A stretch of 8,986 nucleotides of DNA from Alphaproteobacteria bacterium UBA6189 (GCA_002422745.1 DITH01000043.1:5993-14978); one strand, 5' to 3'. Counted from the stretch's first letter, positions 1 through 7,447 are shown. Notes: generated by a model from the letters alone, not told the origin. Numbers and translations: made by a program.

Positions 1-845
1 AAGCCCATGATCGCATTGAGCGGCGTGCGCAGTTCGTGGCTGACATTCGCCATGAATTGGGATTTCGCCGCATTGGCCGCTTCGGCCGTGGCGCGGGCTT
101 TTTCCAGCTCCATCGTTTTACGCATCAGGCGGCTATCACGGTCTTCGATCTCTTTGAGCATGGCGTTGAGTGATTCGATCAGCGAAGCGATTTCCTCCGG
201 CACCTGGTCGAGCGGTCCCGGCGTCATCCGCAGCGAATAGTCCTTATAAAGCGATACGCGCTGCGCGGTGGCGGCGATCTGACGCAAGGGGCGCAGCAAT
301 ACCCGGCGCAACTTAGCGCCCATCATGCCGCAGGTCGCGCCGAACAGGCCGGCAATACCGAGCAGAATAAACAACGCGTTGCTCATATGAAGCGGCATCA
401 CCGGCGTATGACCGACCAGCAAGACAGTGCCGAGCGCATTGGGCAATTTTGGCGGAGTCACTACAGCGGTGGCCGCAAGCTGGTCCCAGCCGAGCAGACG
501 CTTGCCGCGCAGTTGGTCGGCGCATACTTTATCCGGTTGATAGCCGCGGCGCATGCCATGCCCCATTACGGCAATCAGAACTTCCCCCGTGGGATCGAGC
601 ATGCAGGCGGCCGCCAGTTCGGGGTTGGCCGTGGCGGTGGCCAGCAGCGCTTCGGTTTTGTCGAGATTGGCACGCATGGCGATCTGGTTGGCGAGCATGA
701 CTGCCTGGGTATTCAGTTCGCGGCGGTAATCGTCACGCACATGGAACAGAGAAAACACCAGCAGCGCCAGAATCAGCATACAGGTCAGTGCCAGGCATAA
801 TGCCAACACACTCCGGCGGTATAACTGCTGCACCGATTCGTTCAT
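1..845 (-). CDS. Membrane sensor histidine kinase, partial (C-terminus beyond window)
   Basis: The first 281 residues are visible, read leftward from the ATG at 845-843. A GGGGAG ribosome-binding site lies about 4 bases before that ATG. Residues 12-34 form a first membrane helix, residues about 35-155 a sensing region, and residues about 156-177 a second helix. A HAMP-like linker (178-235, with [13 protein letters not shown] and a DYSLR motif) follows, then a predicted coiled coil (225-258). The HisKA H-box [17 protein letters not shown] ends at the window edge, with phospho-acceptor His270. The DYSLR...LNAML.EI..RD pattern resembles CHASE8-type sensor regions of hybrid kinases, so a receiver domain could follow outside the window; this is inference. 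The ATP-binding domain is not seen. Its ligand and partner regulator are unknown. It is transcribed divergently from glmS. Confidence 0.93.
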   Translation of the reverse strand, partial: MNESVQQLYRRSVLALCLALTCMLILALLVFSLFHVRDDYRRELNTQAVMLANQIAMRANLDKTEALLATATANPELAAACMLDPTGEVLIAVMGHGMRRGYQPDKVCADQLRGKRLLGWDQLAATAVVTPPKLPNALGTVLLVGHTPVMPLHMSNALFILLGIAGLFGATCGMMGAKLRRVLLRPLRQIAATAQRVSLYKDYSLRMTPGPLDQVPEEIASLIESLNAMLKEIEDRDSRLMRKTMELEKARATAEAANAAKSQFMANVSHELRTPLNAIMG

Positions 846-967
846 ACGTCTCCCCGTGTTACCCTAGCTAAGTTAAGAAAGGATGAAAGGAAAATTTATC
901 CACGATCACATGGGCTTACAGAATATAACATTTGCTGGGGCGTGCCTGCCATGCTACCGCAACGCCC
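846..967. promoter_or_regulatory. Divergent intergenic region between sensor kinase and glmS
   Basis: This 122-base gap must hold the start signals for both divergent genes. A TATAAC hexamer at 924-929 on the plus strand is a possible -10 box for glmS, but no convincing -35 box lies 16-18 bases before it. The only clear Shine-Dalgarno sequence here belongs to the kinase (GGGGAG just right of 845). No riboswitch or ribozyme fold was recognised, and no glmS ribozyme is expected outside Gram-positive bacteria. Confidence 0.3.
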
Positions 968-2791
968 ATGTGTGGTATTATTGGTGCGATTGGCCGTGAG
1001 AATGTGGTTCCGCAAGTGCTCGAAGCGCTGAAGCGGCTGGAATATCGCGGCTACGATTCGGCGGGCATCGCAACGCTGGAACATGGCGCCATCGCCCGTC
1101 GCCGCGCCCAGGGTAAACTTACCGCACTGGAAGCCCGGCTGGCCGAGCAACCGCTTAGCGGCAGCACCGCCATTGGCCATACGCGTTGGGCCACCCATGG
1201 CCTGCCGAACGAGATCAACGCTCACCCGCACGCGACGGCCGATGTAGCGGTGGTACATAACGGCATTATCGAAAACTACCAGGAATTGCGGAGCGAGTTA
1301 TTGGCGCTGGGCCACGAGTTCAGCAGCCAGACCGATACGGAAGTGGTACCGCAGCTACTCACCCACTACCTACAGGCAGGAAAAACACCGCGCGACGCTG
1401 TTTCTGCCACGCTGGCGCGACTTGAAGGAGCATTTGCCCTGGGTATTATTTTCGCCGCGCACCCCGACACACTCTATGCCGCGCGTCGCGGTTCGCCGCT
1501 AGCTATTGGTTTTGGCGATGGCGCAAATTACCTGGGCTCCGATGCCGTCGCGCTTGCCCCGCTAACACAGAAAATCTGTTATCTTGAAGAGGGCGACTGG
1601 GCTGAAATTACCAATCATTCCATTGAGATATTCGATTCATCCAATAAACTAGCTGAACGGCCAGTTAAAATCACGGCACTCACTGGGGCTACCACCGGCA
1701 AGGGCAATTTCCGCCATTACATGCTGAAAGAAATTTACGAGCAGCCGACCGTGATCGGTGAAACCCTTAACGTGTATTACAATCCCAGCACGGCGCGTAT
1801 CACCCTGCCTGAGTTGCCATTTACCCTGGCCGATATCCGCCAGATTACCATCGTCGCCTGCGGCACTTCGTATTATGCCGGACTGGTCGGCCGCTATTGG
1901 CTCGAGCAACTGGCGCGCCTGCCGGTTGAGATCGACGTTGCCTCCGAATACCGCTACCGCGAACCGGTCGTGGCTGAGGGCGGGCTTACCATCGTGATTT
2001 CGCAATCCGGCGAAACAGCCGATACGCTCGCTGCCTTGCGTTACGCCAAGTCCCATGGTCAGCACACGTTGGCTATCGTGAATGTGCCGGAATCGACCAT
2101 GTCGCACGAGGCAGATGTCACGCTTTATACCCATGCAGGGCCGGAAATCGGTGTTGCCTCAACCAAAGCATTCACCACGCAGCTGACGGTGCTGGCCTGT
2201 TTCACCATTGCGCTGGCCGCGGCGCGCGGCACGGTCGATGGGGCGGAAATGGCCCGCCTCACTCATGCCCTGGCCGAAGTACCCGCCCGTGTGTCGGAAG
2301 TATTGCATCACGACAGCGCCATCGAAGCTATTGCAGCGAGCGTGCAGCATGCGCGCGACATGCTTTATATTGGCCGCGGCACATCGTATGCCATTGCTCA
2401 TGAAGCCGCGCTTAAAATGAAGGAAATTTCCTACATTCATGCCGAGGCCTACGCGGCGGGCGAGATGAAACATGGGCCCATCGCGCTGATCGATGAAAAA
2501 GTGCCCGTGATTGCCATCGCTCCGAAAGACGCGCTGTTTGAAAAAACCGCCTCGAATATTCAGGAAGCGGCCGCGCGCGGCGGGCATATTATCGCTTTCT
2601 CGGATGCGAAAGGCATTGCCGCGCTCAGCGAAGTGACCAAACATACGCTCACCCTGCCCAAAGTGCATCCGCTCGTGACACCCATTTTATACGCCGTGCC
2701 AGCCCAGCTATTGGCCTACCATGTAGCGGTGCTTAAAGGCACCGATGTTGACCAGCCGCGCAACCTCGCCAAATCCGTGACGGTCGAATAA
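968..2791 (+). CDS. glmS: Glutamine--fructose-6-phosphate aminotransferase (isomerizing) GlmS
   Basis: GlmS makes glucosamine-6-phosphate from fructose-6-phosphate and glutamine, the first committed step to UDP-GlcNAc for peptidoglycan and lipopolysaccharide. The protein is 607 residues, close to the usual length of about 609. I chose the start at 968 rather than the in-frame ATG at 932, because the family needs Cys2 (MCGIIGAIG) to become the N-terminal nucleophile after Met removal. The glutaminase half shows GHTRWATHG, HNGIIENY and a TDTEVV motif. The isomerase half has two SIS domains, with ACGTSYYAG, SQSGETADT, STKAFTTQL and the HAEAYAAGEMKHGP stretch. The protein ends in the invariant LAKSVTVE with the sugar-binding Lys at 602. 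No good Shine-Dalgarno sequence precedes 968. Its TAA directly abuts the stop codon of the convergent gene on its right. Confidence 0.98.
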   Translation: MCGIIGAIGRENVVPQVLEALKRLEYRGYDSAGIATLEHGAIARRRAQGKLTALEARLAEQPLSGSTAIGHTRWATHGLPNEINAHPHATADVAVVHNGIIENYQELRSELLALGHEFSSQTDTEVVPQLLTHYLQAGKTPRDAVSATLARLEGAFALGIIFAAHPDTLYAARRGSPLAIGFGDGANYLGSDAVALAPLTQKICYLEEGDWAEITNHSIEIFDSSNKLAERPVKITALTGATTGKGNFRHYMLKEIYEQPTVIGETLNVYYNPSTARITLPELPFTLADIRQITIVACGTSYYAGLVGRYWLEQLARLPVEIDVASEYRYREPVVAEGGLTIVISQSGETADTLAALRYAKSHGQHTLAIVNVPESTMSHEADVTLYTHAGPEIGVASTKAFTTQLTVLACFTIALAAARGTVDGAEMARLTHALAEVPARVSEVLHHDSAIEAIAASVQHARDMLYIGRGTSYAIAHEAALKMKEISYIHAEAYAAGEMKHGPIALIDEKVPVIAIAPKDALFEKTASNIQEAAARGGHIIAFSDAKGIAALSEVTKHTLTLPKVHPLVTPILYAVPAQLLAYHVAVLKGTDVDQPRNLAKSVTVE

Positions 2792-3514
2792 TCAGCCAAG
2801 CAGCGGCGGCAGGCAAATAGCCAGCGCTGCAAAACACGGAATAGCCAGACGCGTTTTCACCAGTGTTACCGGCAACACCATCAGCAGCAACCAGCCGTAT
2901 AGCGGCAGCGACAACGGCACTGCGAGCGCAATTAACACCAGCCACCAGATCCAGCCAGTGGCAAAGGGCATGAAGGGCTGGCGCCGCAACGCCGCTTCCA
3001 GCCGGGCGAGCAGCAGGGCCAGCACAAGCATCACCACCCCACTTTGCACCCAGCCATAGATGGTGTCTTCCGCAAGTGTGCGGGCGAGGATCGCAAAGCT
3101 TGCCGCGTACCCCCAGATACTGGCCGCGATCCATCCTTGCTGCCAGTGAATGGCGGTAAGAATAATCGCAAAGACAGCAAAGCCGGTATGTAGCAGGAAC
3201 AATTCGCCCATACCAAACCGCAGAAAATACAGCACGAAGACCAGCAAGCAGACGGATTCAATGACCGTATAGATAACGGGGATACTCCCTTTGCAATAGC
3301 GGCAACGCCCTCGGGTCGATAGCCAGCTGAGAATAGGAAATAAATCTTTCGGCTGCAGATCGGCGCCGCAATGCCCGCAATAGGGATGCCGCTCGAACGG
3401 CGTTTGCCCGCGTGGCAGGCGGTACACTACCGAGCAGGCATAATTGCCCACCGCCGGGCCAAGTACCGCCATGAAAATCAAGCCAATCAGTGTCGTGGTT
3501 TCCATGACTCCCAT
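2792..3514 (-). CDS. Prepilin peptidase (A24/PilD)-like membrane protein lacking catalytic aspartates
   Basis: This 240-residue hydrophobic protein begins like a type IV prepilin leader peptidase/N-methyltransferase. A first membrane helix (7-30) and VYRLPRG are followed by the cytoplasmic cysteine domain CGHC (46-49) and CRYC (71-74), with the connecting FPILSWLSTRGRC and the following IE motif typical of PilD. Several further membrane helices follow (about 85-240). Family peptidase activity needs two Asp residues, in a D...LPD motif and a GxGD motif. Here the first site reads TAIHWQQGWIA (His123 where Asp is expected), and the second region reads PFMPFATGWIW with no GxGD. I infer loss of peptidase activity, with the cysteine domain possibly retained for another role. 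The start is ambiguous: ATG at 3514, or at 3505 (GGGAG very close before it). It is the last gene of a minus-strand run, 34 bases after the EAL-like gene. Confidence 0.8.
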   Translation of the reverse strand: MGVMETTTLIGLIFMAVLGPAVGNYACSVVYRLPRGQTPFERHPYCGHCGADLQPKDLFPILSWLSTRGRCRYCKGSIPVIYTVIESVCLLVFVLYFLRFGMGELFLLHTGFAVFAIILTAIHWQQGWIAASIWGYAASFAILARTLAEDTIYGWVQSGVVMLVLALLLARLEAALRRQPFMPFATGWIWWLVLIALAVPLSLPLYGWLLLMVLPVTLVKTRLAIPCFAALAICLPPLLG

Positions 3515-3548
3515 ACTTACTTAGCGGCTACAAGGTGCGTTAAGGGGA

Positions 3549-4808
3549 TTAATTCTGCAGCGAGGCTTTCGGATTCACCATGGTATCGAGATGCCGCCCC
3601 TGAAACAGGGTAAGCCCCATCGCGTGGCCATATTCGATGGCTTCTTCGTTATCGCAACGGCTAAGAATCACCCGGTTACCACCACATTGGCGAATCGCTT
3701 CCGCCAGTTTGCGGTTAGTGTCGGACGAAATTTCGCGCGCATTATCGGCGTTCCAGATCAGCTTGATAAGATCGAAACCTAAACGCTGACGGTCGATCTG
3801 CGGGAAGCTCAGCTCTGTCACCCCATCGAGGCAGACGCGGTAGCCAAGTTTTTGCACCGTGTCCTTCGCGGTAAGAAACGCCGCCATATCGGCAAACACA
3901 TCGGCAATCTGTAGCTCGATCACCACCGAAACTTTGCTCGATGGCTTGATCGCTGCATCGAACTCGGCGAAGCGGTTGGACAGCAAGGTGGCAATATTGA
4001 GGTTCAAGCTAACCGGATTGGCCAGGTAGCGCGCCGGGTGACGCTGAATCATGTCGAGCATTTGCACGTCGAGAATTTGGGTCAGGTATCTAAATAACCA
4101 GCGATTAGAGTTGAGGTCGACCTGAATGCCCATGCTTTGGCGCAAATGGGCGATGTTAATGTACATCTCGTCGAATACGGTGCGCAGCGTGGTGCCAGGC
4201 ACCGAGGCGCATACCGGCTGGCGACGGATAGTGGCGCTTAAGTCCACATCCTTCACATCGCGCTCGATATTGGCAAGGTTGCTGGCGTTGAACACCTGCA
4301 TGGCTGAGCGCGGCAACGGTTTATGGGCAATACCAGCCGCCTCCATAGCTCCCGCCTCGGCGCGGGTAATCATGCGCTGTTCGGCCTGATTTTTGCGCAC
4401 ACGGCTGACCAGTCGGCGCTTGCAGAAATTCATATATTCCTGCCACTCGACCTCGATCTCGAATAAGGCGCAAAAATCCGGATTTTCCTCACCCTCCATC
4501 GTATAAGCCAGCGGATCATCCATGAACAGGTAACGCAGCTGGAAGATCATTTTGTCGAGCAGCGGTTTGGGCAAATGCCGCGCCATGATGTTGATGCTCG
4601 CATCCTCCGACAGGTAAATCGCCCCGTCGCGCTCGCCGAGGATGTCGTTCATCAGGTTGGTGGCGATTTTGATCTGGTACTCGCTGCGATAATGCTCGAG
4701 TAGCCGGTTGAAGGCGAAATGCATGCCGACCCAGCCCTGCCGGTTATCCTGCACGAGGTTGAGAAGCTCAATAATATGTGCTTCCGGCTCTCTGGTTATG
4801 ATGCGCAT
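3549..4808 (-). CDS. Protein with degenerate EAL-like C-terminal domain, function unknown
   Basis: This 419-residue soluble protein has no predicted membrane helix. The N-terminal part (1-180) is not recognised. From about residue 190 the pattern follows an EAL c-di-GMP phosphodiesterase: VSLNLNIATL (266-275), VVIELQIADVF (295-305, Glu298), LGYRVCLDGV (321-330, in place of the family's DDFG), DLIKLIW (346-352, Lys349), then VILSRCDNEEA and GLTLFQGR (to 405). The EAL signature itself, the second Asp of the DD pair, the Asp after the KID lysine and the AEGVE glutamate are missing or changed, so c-di-GMP hydrolysis is unlikely; nucleotide binding or protein contact is possible. The start at 4808 has an AAGGA site at 4814-4818. 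It lies 18 bases after the FYDLN gene and 34 bases before the prepilin-peptidase-like gene, probably in one transcript. Confidence 0.75.
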   Translation of the reverse strand: MRIITREPEAHIIELLNLVQDNRQGWVGMHFAFNRLLEHYRSEYQIKIATNLMNDILGERDGAIYLSEDASINIMARHLPKPLLDKMIFQLRYLFMDDPLAYTMEGEENPDFCALFEIEVEWQEYMNFCKRRLVSRVRKNQAEQRMITRAEAGAMEAAGIAHKPLPRSAMQVFNASNLANIERDVKDVDLSATIRRQPVCASVPGTTLRTVFDEMYINIAHLRQSMGIQVDLNSNRWLFRYLTQILDVQMLDMIQRHPARYLANPVSLNLNIATLLSNRFAEFDAAIKPSSKVSVVIELQIADVFADMAAFLTAKDTVQKLGYRVCLDGVTELSFPQIDRQRLGFDLIKLIWNADNAREISSDTNRKLAEAIRQCGGNRVILSRCDNEEAIEYGHAMGLTLFQGRHLDTMVNPKASLQN

Positions 4809-4826
4809 GCGATTCCTTGGCTAAGG

Positions 4827-5339
4827 TTAGCGGCGGCGCGGATGGTCGTCGTCCTCGTCGTCCTCGTCGTCCTCGTCTTCTTCATCGTTTTCGTCGTCTT
4901 CTTCATCGTCATCGGTCTCGATATGGTCTTCCAGATCATCGACCAGTTTTTCATCGCCCACCAGTTCGGTGAACATTTCGTCCTCGGCATCGTCGGAATT
5001 AGGATCGACATCTTCGTCGTCGTCATGTTCCTCCACTTCCTCCAGCGAGGTGAGTTCCACTTCTTCATCCTCGATCGGCTCAAGCTCCTCGATGCTGCTG
5101 TCACCGTCAATTTCCGGCACATCGGGCAGATCAACGTCGAGATCGTCGTCCCGTCGCTTGGCCGCTTTTACGGCGGGTTTTTGCGCAGCCTCTTTTTTCG
5201 GCTTTGCGGGCTTGGCCGCTTCTTCTGCCCAATGCTTGCCACATTTCGGGCAGGTAATCGGGTTCGTTTTGCCGAAGTCATAAAATTTGGCGTCGCATTT
5301 CGGGCATTGACGTTTAGTGCCCAGGTTCGCGCTGCTCAT
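4827..5339 (-). CDS. FYDLN-type acidic zinc-ribbon protein (TIGR02300-like)
   Basis: This 170-residue protein starts MSSANLGTKRQCPKC and continues with AKFYDFGKTNPITCPKCG. That is a small zinc ribbon with Cys12, Cys15, Cys30 and Cys33, and FYDFGK stands where the family consensus is FYDLNK. A Lys/Ala/Pro-rich stretch (43-63) comes next, then a very acidic tail (64-165) that is almost all Asp and Glu at its end, capped by HPRRR. The cellular role of the family is not known to me; a small protein of this kind next to aroA is common in Alphaproteobacteria. I chose 5339 over ATG 5348 and over the long upstream extension because AGGGA sits 8 bases before it and the family motif begins right after it. 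It is the first gene of the minus-strand run and is divergent from aroA-cmk. Confidence 0.9.
   Translation of the reverse strand: MSSANLGTKRQCPKCDAKFYDFGKTNPITCPKCGKHWAEEAAKPAKPKKEAAQKPAVKAAKRRDDDLDVDLPDVPEIDGDSSIEELEPIEDEEVELTSLEEVEEHDDDEDVDPNSDDAEDEMFTELVGDEKLVDDLEDHIETDDDEEDDENDEEDEDDEDDEDDDHPRRR
4851..4877. repeat. Three perfect tandem copies of a 9-base unit in the acidic tail
   Basis: The unit gtcctcgtc is repeated three times without mismatch, inside a longer stretch (about 4845-4915) of gtc, ctc and ttc triplets. On the minus strand it encodes Asp/Glu codons of the FYDLN protein's acidic tail. Because the unit is a multiple of three, slippage would change tail length without breaking the frame. 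Confidence 0.85.
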
Positions 5340-5443
5340 AGATAACATCCCTCGTTGCTTTAACCTTGCCGATGGGGACTGCACGGTATATGCAACCCAA
5401 CTATCTCCACCTATCGTAACTTTTTTTAAAAACGCAAGCAACG
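5340..5443. promoter_or_regulatory. Divergent intergenic region between FYDLN gene and aroA-cmk
   Basis: This 104-base gap separates two divergent transcription units. On the plus strand, TTGCCG (5366-5371) and TATATG (5387-5392) are separated by 15 bases, a weak sigma-70-like pair for aroA-cmk. An AT-rich run (seven T then five A, near 5421-5432) lies just before the aroA start. The minus-strand ribosome-binding site for the FYDLN gene (AGGGA) is at the left end. None of the promoter assignments is strong. Confidence 0.3.
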
Positions 5444-7447
5444 ATGAGCGCGCCCGACAACAATCCACAGGCATCCCCCCTTCCCGCCCGTGGGCTCCGC
5501 TCGCAAGCACTTCATGGTGCGGTTACGGTGCCGGGCGACAAATCCATTTCACATCGCGCCTTGATGCTGGCTTCCCAGGCGCTTGGGCGCACCACCATTC
5601 GCGGGCTGCTCGAGGGCGAAGATGTACTGGCCACCGCCCAGGCCTTGCGCCAGTGCGGCGTGCCGATCACCCGCCAGGCTGATGGCAGCTGGCAGGTCGA
5701 CGGGGTTGGTATCGGCGGCCTGCATGAGCCGTCCGACGTACTCGATATGGGCAATGCCGGTACCGCCGCGCGCCTCATGATGGGCCTGCTGGCTCCCTAC
5801 CCCTACCATGTACAGTTCACAGGCGATGCGTCGTTACGCAAACGGCCCATGCAACGCGTCATTACTCCCCTCGAACAAATGGGTGTTCAATTCTGGGCGC
5901 GCGAGGGCGGCCGCCTCCCGCTTTCCATGCAGGGCACAGACAATCCGCTGCCTATTCGCTATGTGTTGCCTGTCGCCTCGGCACAGGTAAAATCGGCCGT
6001 GATGCTGGCTGGGCTGAACACACCCGGCACCACCACCGTAGTCGAGGCCGAAGCCACGCGCGATCATACCGAGCGCATGCTGCGCTTTTTCGGAGTCACG
6101 GTCGACGTGAACGCCCTGAGTGATAGCACGGAAATCACCGTCCACGGCCAACCGGCACAAATGTATGCCGAGCGGGCATTCGATGTGCCGGCCGACCCCT
6201 CCTCCGCCGCGTTCCCCATTGTCGCGGCGCTCTTGGTGCCGGGCTCCGACATCACCGTCCGCAATGTTTGCCTCAATCCATCCCGCACCGGCCTGTTCGA
6301 CACGCTGCAGGAAATGGGCGCCGACCTCACCATCGAAAACACGCGCGAAGTGGGCGGTGAACCGGTGGGCGACATCCGGGCGAAATACAGCACATTGCGC
6401 GAGGCCAATACTCCCACCGAACGCGCCCCGTCGATGATCGATGAATTTCCCATCCTCGCCATTGCAGCCGCCTGCGCCAAAGGCAAAAGCGTGATGCGCG
6501 GGCTGGGCGAATTGCGGGTGAAGGAATCGAACCGCCTGGCCGCTATTATCGCGGGCTTGCGCGTCTGCGGAGTCGAAGCAATCGAGAATGGCGACGATTT
6601 AATCGTATATGGCCGAGGCAAACCACCTGCGGGCGGCGGCCCTGTCACCACCCATTTCGACCACCGCATCGCCATGAGCTTTCTGGTGCTGGGGCTGGTC
6701 AGTGAACAGCCCGTTATGGTCGACGACACCCGCGCCATTGCCACCAGCTTTCCAAACTTCATGAGCCTGATGCGCGATCTGGGCGCGACGCTGGTGGAGC
6801 AGGCGGAAAACGCCAGCACCGCCATGCATGCACGGCGTGTCATCGCGGTGGATGGTCCGGCCGCCAGCGGCAAGGGCACGCTGGCGCGGCGACTGGCCGA
6901 TCATTTCGGTATCGGCTATCTCGATACCGGCAGCCTTTACCGGGCCGTCGGCATGCGGGTGCTGTATGCCGACCAGAACCCGCGCGATGTCGCCGCCGCC
7001 ATTGCCGCCGCCCACGCCATTCAGCCACACGACCTCGCCAACCCCAAACTTCGTGGCGAGCGGATTGGTCAGGCGGCGTCGGTTGTTTCCGCCATTCCCG
7101 AAGTGCGCGAAGCCCTGCTCGAATACCAACGCAATTTTGCCGCGCGCGATGGCGGCGCCGTGCTCGATGGCCGCGATATCGGCACCGTGATATGCCCGGA
7201 TGCGGATGTAAAAATCTTTATCACTGCCAGTTTAGAGACCCGTGCCAAGCGTCGCCATAAGCAGCTGACGGAATATGGCATTACGGTGGATTACCAATCG
7301 GTGGTGGACGATCTGGCCGAGCGCGATGCGCGCGATTCGGCCCGCGCCGTGGCACCGCTTAAACCGGCAACCGATGCCATCATCCTCGATACCAGCAGCT
7401 TAAGCGCTAATGAAGTGTTCGCCAAAGCGCTGGAGTTAATTGGCTAA
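5444..7447 (+). CDS. aroA-cmk: Fused EPSP synthase (AroA) and cytidylate kinase (Cmk)
   Basis: A single 667-residue frame holds two complete enzymes. Residues 1 to about 452 are EPSP synthase (shikimate-3-phosphate plus PEP to EPSP): PGDKSISHRAL (30-40), GNAGTAAR (103-110), GDASLRKRPM, SAQVKSA (179-185), RDHTE (206-210), DPSSAAFP (251-258), ELRVKESNRL and DHRIAMSF. RDHTE and SAQVK place it in class II, like Agrobacterium CP4. From Met461 the sequence is CMP kinase: Walker-type GPAASGKG (471-478), YLDTGSLYRAVG, LDGRDIGTVICPDADVK and RDARDSAR...PLKPATDA. The linker QAENASTA has no stop, and no clear ribosome-binding site precedes Met461 (base 6824), so separate Cmk synthesis is not evident. Both domains look intact. 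The start at 5444 gives a CP4-like N-terminus but lacks an obvious Shine-Dalgarno sequence. In relatives aroA, cmk and rpsA are usually separate neighbours. Confidence 0.96.
   Translation: MSAPDNNPQASPLPARGLRSQALHGAVTVPGDKSISHRALMLASQALGRTTIRGLLEGEDVLATAQALRQCGVPITRQADGSWQVDGVGIGGLHEPSDVLDMGNAGTAARLMMGLLAPYPYHVQFTGDASLRKRPMQRVITPLEQMGVQFWAREGGRLPLSMQGTDNPLPIRYVLPVASAQVKSAVMLAGLNTPGTTTVVEAEATRDHTERMLRFFGVTVDVNALSDSTEITVHGQPAQMYAERAFDVPADPSSAAFPIVAALLVPGSDITVRNVCLNPSRTGLFDTLQEMGADLTIENTREVGGEPVGDIRAKYSTLREANTPTERAPSMIDEFPILAIAAACAKGKSVMRGLGELRVKESNRLAAIIAGLRVCGVEAIENGDDLIVYGRGKPPAGGGPVTTHFDHRIAMSFLVLGLVSEQPVMVDDTRAIATSFPNFMSLMRDLGATLVEQAENASTAMHARRVIAVDGPAASGKGTLARRLADHFGIGYLDTGSLYRAVGMRVLYADQNPRDVAAAIAAAHAIQPHDLANPKLRGERIGQAASVVSAIPEVREALLEYQRNFAARDGGAVLDGRDIGTVICPDADVKIFITASLETRAKRRHKQLTEYGITVDYQSVVDDLAERDARDSARAVAPLKPATDAIILDTSSLSANEVFAKALELIG

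Noticed and set aside
387..800. Plus-strand frame of 137 residues at the left end
   Set aside because: It is antisense to the histidine kinase, whose H-box, HAMP region and membrane helices are clear.
932..967. Upstream in-frame ATG that would lengthen GlmS by 12 residues
   Set aside because: GlmS requires Cys immediately after the initiator Met; extension would bury the catalytic cysteine.
1649..2668. Two minus-strand reading frames (161 and 169 residues) opposite glmS
   Set aside because: glmS is unambiguous here and the antisense frames carry no family motif; they follow from its codon bias.
3200..3220. GMGE at residues 101-104 of the prepilin-peptidase-like protein as a replacement for GxGD
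   Set aside because: It falls before, not after, the position of the first catalytic Asp, where relatives normally have an RFG motif, so it is not equivalent.
4719..5345. Plus-strand frame of 208 residues rich in Val/Phe/Leu that looks like a membrane protein
   Set aside because: Its hydrophobic runs are the complement of the Asp/Glu codons of the FYDLN protein tail, and it also crosses into the EAL-like gene; it is a shadow.
5340..5510. N-terminal extension of the FYDLN protein to 227 residues
   Set aside because: The extension overlaps the divergent aroA start, lacks family similarity, and a good ribosome-binding site precedes the ATG at 5339.
6064..6879. Long minus-strand reading frame (271 residues) opposite aroA-cmk
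   Set aside because: It lies wholly antisense to strongly conserved AroA and Cmk coding sequence, has no recognisable domain, and is Arg/Ser/Pro-rich as expected for a GC-rich shadow frame.
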